A stretch of DNA of 36,325 nt from Ephemerocybe angulata (taxonomy: Eukaryota > Basidiomycota > Agaricomycetes > Agaricales > Psathyrellaceae): the NCBI GenBank assembly GCA_013368325.1, contig JAACJK010000025.1, forward strand, positions 1 to 36,325, written 5' to 3'. Both the position numbers and the translations under genes were made by a program. This document shows positions 31,787 to 36,325 of the stretch, one piece after another. How positions within the stretch are numbered: position 1 is the first letter of the stretch; each line of letters opens with the position of its first letter. The notes beneath the pieces were generated by a model. The model was not told where the DNA came from. It searched no databases and was given only the letters and a program-made list of their open reading frames with translations.

Positions 31787-33312
31787 GAACGGGGTAAGAG
31801 GTGAATTTCGTTTTGAGAGTTTGGAAGGCTTGTTCACACTCGGGTGTCCAGACGAAATGAGAGTCTTTTCTGAGCAGGGCGTTCAAAGGGGCGGCGAGGG
31901 TCGAGTATTGATGGATGAATTTCCGGTAGAAGTTGCCAAAGCCGAGGAATGATTGGACCTGTTTGACGGTAGCCGGAGTGGGCCAGTTAGCGAGTCCTTC
32001 GATCTTGATGGGGTCCATCTTGATTTTCCCATGACTGATGATGTATCCGAGGAATTCGACTTCCTGAACTTCGAAAGCACACTTCTCCGGATTCACAGGG
32101 AGGCCTGCATCGCTTAGCTTCTTGAGAACCCGCAGCGTGTCCTTCCGGCATTCTTCCCGTGTATTGCCTGGGACCAAGATGTCGTCCATGTATCCCTTCG
32201 CTCGGACCGGTTCCTGAATCTCGTCGGGTTCATCGAGTACATGGTTCATCATCCTTTGGAAGGTAGCGGGTGAGTTCTTTAGGCCAAAGAACATGACTGT
32301 GGGTTCGAAAAGTCCTTTGTTGGTCTTGAAAGCGGCTTTCCATTCGTGTCCTTCCTTGATGCGCACATTGTTGTATCCCATTTTAGGTCGATTTTCGAGA
32401 ACCATCGCGCTCCTTCCAGGTCTTTGAGCAGATCATCGATTTGTGGCAGTGGGTAGGCATCCGAGATGGTCCATTCGTTTAAGTACCGGTAGTCTTGGCA
32501 GGGTCTGAGCTTGCCAACTTTCCTCGAGACGAAGAAGAATGGTGATCCCATTGGTGATTGCGAGGGTCGGATCCGTCCCAGTTTTAGATTCTCGGTGAGG
32601 AAGTCGTCAAGGTCCTTCTGTTCCTGAGGAGAGATCTGGTAGGTTTTGAATCTCTTGGGTTCAAAGCCAGGCTTGGTGTTGATTTCGTGATCGAAGAGTC
32701 GTGATGGAGGGAATTTGTCGCTAGTTTCTTTCCGAATAGGTGAAGATAGTCGTGGTACTGTTCTGGAATCATTTCTTCGAGGGGTCGAGTGTCTTTGGGT
32801 TTGTCGGCGGCGAGTGATTGGGAGACTGTGATTTTGGCATTGATCCAAATGGGGGTCGGATTCGGGTCGTCCTCTTGGACGTATAAGACGTTGACTTGAA
32901 TTGTTTCTTCCTGTGGAGGTGGTTTGATAGGTCGACCCGTTCGAAGTGAGTTTATGTCCAGCTTGCGCCACCTAAGGGTTCCTAGTTTCCAGTCGATCAC
33001 TGGGTTTTCTTGACGAAGCCAAGGCATTCCCAGGATGATGGTTTGTCTCCCAAGGCCACAGACGTAGAGTTGATGGAAGACATGTTTGCCATGGATTGTG
33101 ATCGGTAGATAGGCATAGCGGCGGAGGGTTCCATTCTTGTTGAGGGTTCCGTCAACGTTGAACACAGGGATGGGTTTCAGGAGGCGGTATGTGGGAATAT
33201 GGTGCAGTTGGACGAAGTTTTGGTCGATAAACTTTCCTCCTGCGGCGCAGTCTACGAGTCCTTTGGTTTCGACGATATGGTCTGCCACTGATAGCGAAAT
33301 GGGTATATGCAT
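31782..33312 (-). pseudogene. Element B pol, 5' part: protease and reverse transcriptase, frameshifted twice
   Basis: From the ATG at 33312 the frame has a protease-like site LVDCAAGGKFID, in which the usual DSG/DTG is DCA, and GRQTIILGMPWLRQENP. A frame change near 32735 (after HLFGKK) leads to KFPPSRLFDHEI, LKLGRIRPSQSPMG, LRPCQDYRYLNEW and ARWFSKIDLKW. A second change near 32381 leads to GYNNVRIKEG, the FFGLKNSPATFQ block, catalytic YMDD and FLGFGNFYRKFI. Each change corresponds to one base gained or lost. The frame ends at the element A junction and resumes at 25107. RT motifs are otherwise intact, so decay is moderate. Confidence 0.85.
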
Positions 33313-33389
33313 AGATCTATTGTTTGTTTCAGCTAATAGTACAGAACGGATAGAGAGGGAAGGAGAGATAGTCGTCGATCTAGTCTCCT

Positions 33390-33453
33390 TTACTGAAAAT
33401 CCGCTTCGTCGGTGGATTTCTGGAAGGCTTCGAAGATTTGGTTTTCTTCTTCC
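33390..33453 (-). pseudogene. Element B gag C-terminal remnant
   Basis: A minus-strand frame ending at TAA 33390-33392 encodes an acidic tail with IFEAFQKSTDEADFQ, located just before the pol ATG, where a gag terminus is expected. Satellite sequence begins abruptly at 33454, so almost all of gag, the leader and the 5' LTR are missing. Confidence 0.5.
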
Positions 33454-34690
33454 GCTCGAGGATTACACACACAGTAAAATCCAGTCAAGGCTCATTCGAG
33501 CCACAGCAAGGTGGGTGCACATATGTGCGCTCGAGGATTACACACCCAGTACAATCTAATCAAGGCTCGGTCAAGCCACTGCCAGGTGGGTCCACAGATG
33601 TGCGCTCGAGGATTACACACACAGTACAATCCAATCAAGGCTCGGTCAAGCCACAGCAAGGTGGGTGCACAGATGTGCGCTCGAGGATTACACACACAGT
33701 ACAATCCAATCAAGGCTCGGGCAAGCCACTGCCAGGTGGGTCCACAGATGTGTGCCCGAGGATTACACACACAGTACAATCCAATCAAGGCTCGGTCAAG
33801 CCACAGCAAGGTGGGTGCACATACGTGCGCTCAAGGATTACACACACAGTAGAACCCAATCAAGGCTCAGTCAAGCCACCACAAGGTGGGTGCACATGTG
33901 TGCGCTCGAGGATTACACACACAGTACAATCGAATCAAGGCTCGGTCAAGCCACAGCAAGGTGGGTCCACAGATGTGCACTCGAGGATTACACACAGAGT
34001 AAAATCCAATCAAGGCTCGGTCAAGCCACCGCAAAGTGGGTGCACAGATGTGCGCTCGAGGATTACACACACAGTAGAATCCAGTCAAGGCTTGGGCAAG
34101 CCACTGCCAGGTGGGTCCACAGATGTGCGCTCGAGGATTACACACACAGCACAATCCAATCAAGGCTCGGACAAGCCACCGCAAAGTGGGTGCACATAAG
34201 TGCGCTCGAGGACTACACACACAGTAGAATCTGATCTTGCTATTGGGAAGGCTCGGGCAAGCCACTGCCAGGTGGGTCCACAGATGTGTGCCCGAGGATT
34301 ACACACACAGTACATCCAATCAAGGCTCGGTCAAGCCACAGCAAGGTGGGTGCACATATGTGCGCTCGAGGATTACACACACAGTACAATCCAATCAAGG
34401 CTCGGTCAAGCCACCGCAAGGTGGGTGCACATATGTGCGCTCAAGGATTACACGCACAGTAGAATCCAATCAAGGCTCGGTCAAGCCACAGCAAGGTGGG
34501 TGCACATATGTGCGCTCGAGGATTACACACCCAGTACAATCCAATCAAGGCTCGGTCAAGCCACTGCCAGGTGGGTCCACAGATGTGCGCTCGAGGATTA
34601 CACACACAGCACAATCCAATCAAGGCTCGGTCAAGCCACCGCAAGGTGGTCCACATATGTGTGCTCGAAGATTACACACAGAGTACAATC
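33454..34690. repeat. 75-bp tandem satellite, right block (about 16 units)
   Basis: The same monomer and orientation as the left block, with the GCTCGAGGATTACACACAC landmark at about 75-bp spacing. It includes one long CTTGCTATTGGGAAGG variant near 34233 and one unit with a small deletion near 34310. It is evidently the continuation of the array on the far side of element B. Confidence 0.96.
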
Positions 34691-34830
34691 CAGGTTTCTC
34701 CGGGAAATGAAGGGGTTTCTTTCTGCAAAAAGGCTTTCATCTAGCTACACCAATGTCGGTTTGATGTAGGTGCCCATATGGGCATTCGAGGATTATCCAC
34801 ACAACACATCCAAGCAATCTAGAGAATCCA
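34691..34830. repeat. Decayed satellite edge
   Basis: Diverged monomer pieces remain (GTGCCCATATGGGCATTCGAGGATTATCCACAC in part), next to GGGGTTTCTTTCTG. That sequence also occurs at the left edge near 18864, so both array ends share flanking unit sequence. Confidence 0.6.
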
Positions 34831-36325
34831 TGGAGATTGCTTCCAATGATGGAGCTCCGTGCAACCACTGTGTACGGGGTGTAGACATATGCTCTCACAC
34901 ACACGAACAAGCCTACGTCTTGCCTGCGTCTGTTAGGCGACGTTGTAGAGAACACCTTGTTTGCTAAGATTCTAGAGTTAATAGTATTCCTGACAATTTT
35001 GGGTATTTTATACCATTTTATGGCAATGCTCTATGAGCTCAGGAAGGACTTGTACAAATCCGCCGGTTTTCGGCTGCCCGAGAACGAAAACTATCACGCT
35101 GACTCAGATTAGAAAACTTCGGGCTCTCTACAAGACTATTCTAGCCTAGTTCTATTTCTAAGAGTATATCTGATTTCCTCCGATTTTATTGATACACAGG
35201 AAGGACTCCAGAAACGAGTTAATGAGGAGCGGAGCTTACGTGAGCGACAAGGCGGTACATGGATGACAAAGCCGCGTGATGTGATGGCTCGGCGATCGCC
35301 GAGATGGATTGGGATAGGGTTGGACCTCAACGGCGACGACGCTGGCTTAGACTCGATAGGTAAGCGTTCACTTCTGATTCTGTGCGCTAACTGTGGGGCT
35401 ACAGGTACTATAGGTACACGGAGGAGGACTGGCAGGGACGGAACGGGTCGAACGGGCAGACGGACCTACGAGGGAAGTCTCGTAGGGTTCAGGGACTCGA
35501 TCGCGTCGGAAACGCAATAATCGACCTGGAGGGCGTTAAAAGGTGGCTGATCCCACAGGTAAAGTCCGATGGGGGGCTACTATTCAGTAAGTAGGGCCTT
35601 TGGTATATATGCCAAGTACAAACGCGAAGATATGAGAGGGTCGAAAGACTGGGAACGGTCCAACGGGGAACGGAACGCCGGGCACAAATCAGGTGGGTCT
35701 CTCGTTGTTATTGTTCTAGCTTACGGCGAGCTTTAAAGAAGCTAGATTTTTTCAGGAGGCATGGAGGGTTCGTGCTGCCGACGCACGGCACCCTCTATCA
35801 CACGCAGCCCTTAACACGCGCCAAACGCGACACATATCGGGTGACTGCCCCACAGGCTCGGCAGACTCCGTTCTGCATAATAAACGGGTGGCTCGGGAAG
35901 GCGATGGAGGATGCGCGTACACTGGCAGGAAGGGAGGTAGCTAGTGGGGGCTCGGCGTATTGGTGAGTCCGTCTACTTGGGCCCGTCGCGTCATATGCTC
36001 GCTAACCGGCTGTACTGGATATCGGGGCTGGGCTCGCTGGGATCTCTCGGTGCGACGAAGCACCAGGTGGGCTCGAAGGTTGGGCGTAGGGCAAGGCGGA
36101 ATCCCCGAGGGTTCCGAGGCAAGACGGCAGGCGCAAGACTGTGAGGGCACCCGACGCACCAGCTCTTTTTGGGTAGGAGGCGCCAACGGGGAACGTAGTT
36201 AGACGTTCTCACCTAGTTAGTACTAGGTAGCACGACGACCGCTGGTGTAGGTAGTTCGTTAAGAAATCCATTGGTTTTGCCTCAGTTCCGGTGCGCGAGT
36301 GGGCGCTTATCTAGGCGCCACACGC
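34831..36325. other. Right flank, unrecognised, with coding-like plus-strand stretches
   Basis: No known gene was recognised. Plus-strand open stretches with protein-like composition are at 35176-35358 (after an acceptor-like ATACACAG; contains KRVNEERSLRERQGG and RWIGIGLDLNGDDAG), 35405-35584 (GNAIIDLEGVKRWLIPQ) and 35756-35966 (GFVLPTHGTLYHTQPL, FCIINGWLGKAMEDARTLAG). Splice-like segments separate them: about 35359-35404, and 35693-35755 (GTGGGT...TTTTTTCAG). The phases do not all join cleanly, so this may be a decayed or mis-modelled multi-exon gene that runs to or beyond the window end. Confidence 0.3.

Larger units (their letters stand above)
23095..33453 (-). mobile_element. Element B: decayed, 5'-truncated Ty3/gypsy LTR retrotransposon, split by element A
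   Basis: Reading on the minus strand from 33453, the order is gag C-terminus, protease, reverse transcriptase (interrupted by element A at 31781-25108), RNase H, integrase, a Cys/His reading frame, a polypurine tract and the 3' LTR (23095-23465). The protease-RT-RNase H-integrase order defines the Ty3/gypsy group. The 5' LTR, leader and most of gag are absent, and the right end abuts satellite directly at 33454. Pol carries two one-base frameshifts (near 32735 and 32381), and the integrase is cut after its third acidic residue. It cannot be autonomous. Confidence 0.85.

Overview
The window looks like nuclear DNA of a filamentous basidiomycete, probably an Agaricomycete. The evidence is 41-65 bp GT-AG introns with short branch-point motifs in every host gene, TATA boxes, a standalone viroplasmin-type gene, and a chromodomain-bearing Ty3/gypsy element with a Tf1-like self-priming signature. 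No species can be named from the sequence alone. There is no sign of operons, ribosome binding sites, CRISPR arrays or other bacterial features.

Left, gene-bearing part (1-18.6 kb). A small three-exon gene on the minus strand (101-639) encodes a protein with a viroplasmin / RNase H1 N-terminal-type fold. Divergently, from about 1.28 kb, an intron-rich SNF2-family helicase runs to about 5.7 kb, possibly 6.2 kb. Next comes a tandem family of large proteins that I do not recognise: P1 (7316-9776, 783 aa), P2 (12297-15197, 915 aa), a decayed copy P4 (about 15.86-16.4 kb) and P3 (16777-18633). They share motifs and two intron positions. P3 has lost its C-terminal third where a satellite begins. 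The gaps between copies hold hairpins, palindromes and degenerate direct repeats.

Right, repeat-dominated part (18.6-36.3 kb). A 75-bp tandem satellite fills 18.9-23.09 kb and resumes at 33.45-34.69 kb. Because 75 bp is 25 codons, it stays open in several frames and produces spurious long ORFs. The satellite is interrupted by nested retrotransposons. Element B is minus-strand Ty3/gypsy with one 371-bp LTR at its left end; it is 5'-truncated, frameshifted and deleted in integrase. Element A (25108-31781) is a nearly intact plus-strand chromovirus that inserted into the pol gene of B and left a 5-bp target duplication, GAGGA. Its 495/496-bp LTRs differ visibly by one base, so it is young. An 11-nt sequence just inside its 5' LTR is the exact complement of a stretch in the LTR about 34 nt after a TATA box, as in Tf1 self-priming. 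Its only evident lesion is a one-base frame change between RNase H and integrase. The final 1.6 kb holds decayed satellite edge and a coding-like stretch that I cannot identify.

Order of events inferred: host gene family amplification, satellite expansion at or into P3, insertion and decay of B, then recent insertion of A. The least explained items are the P1-P4 family, the 25-codon satellite with its palindrome and higher-order structure, and the Cys/His reading frame lying between integrase and 3' LTR in element B.
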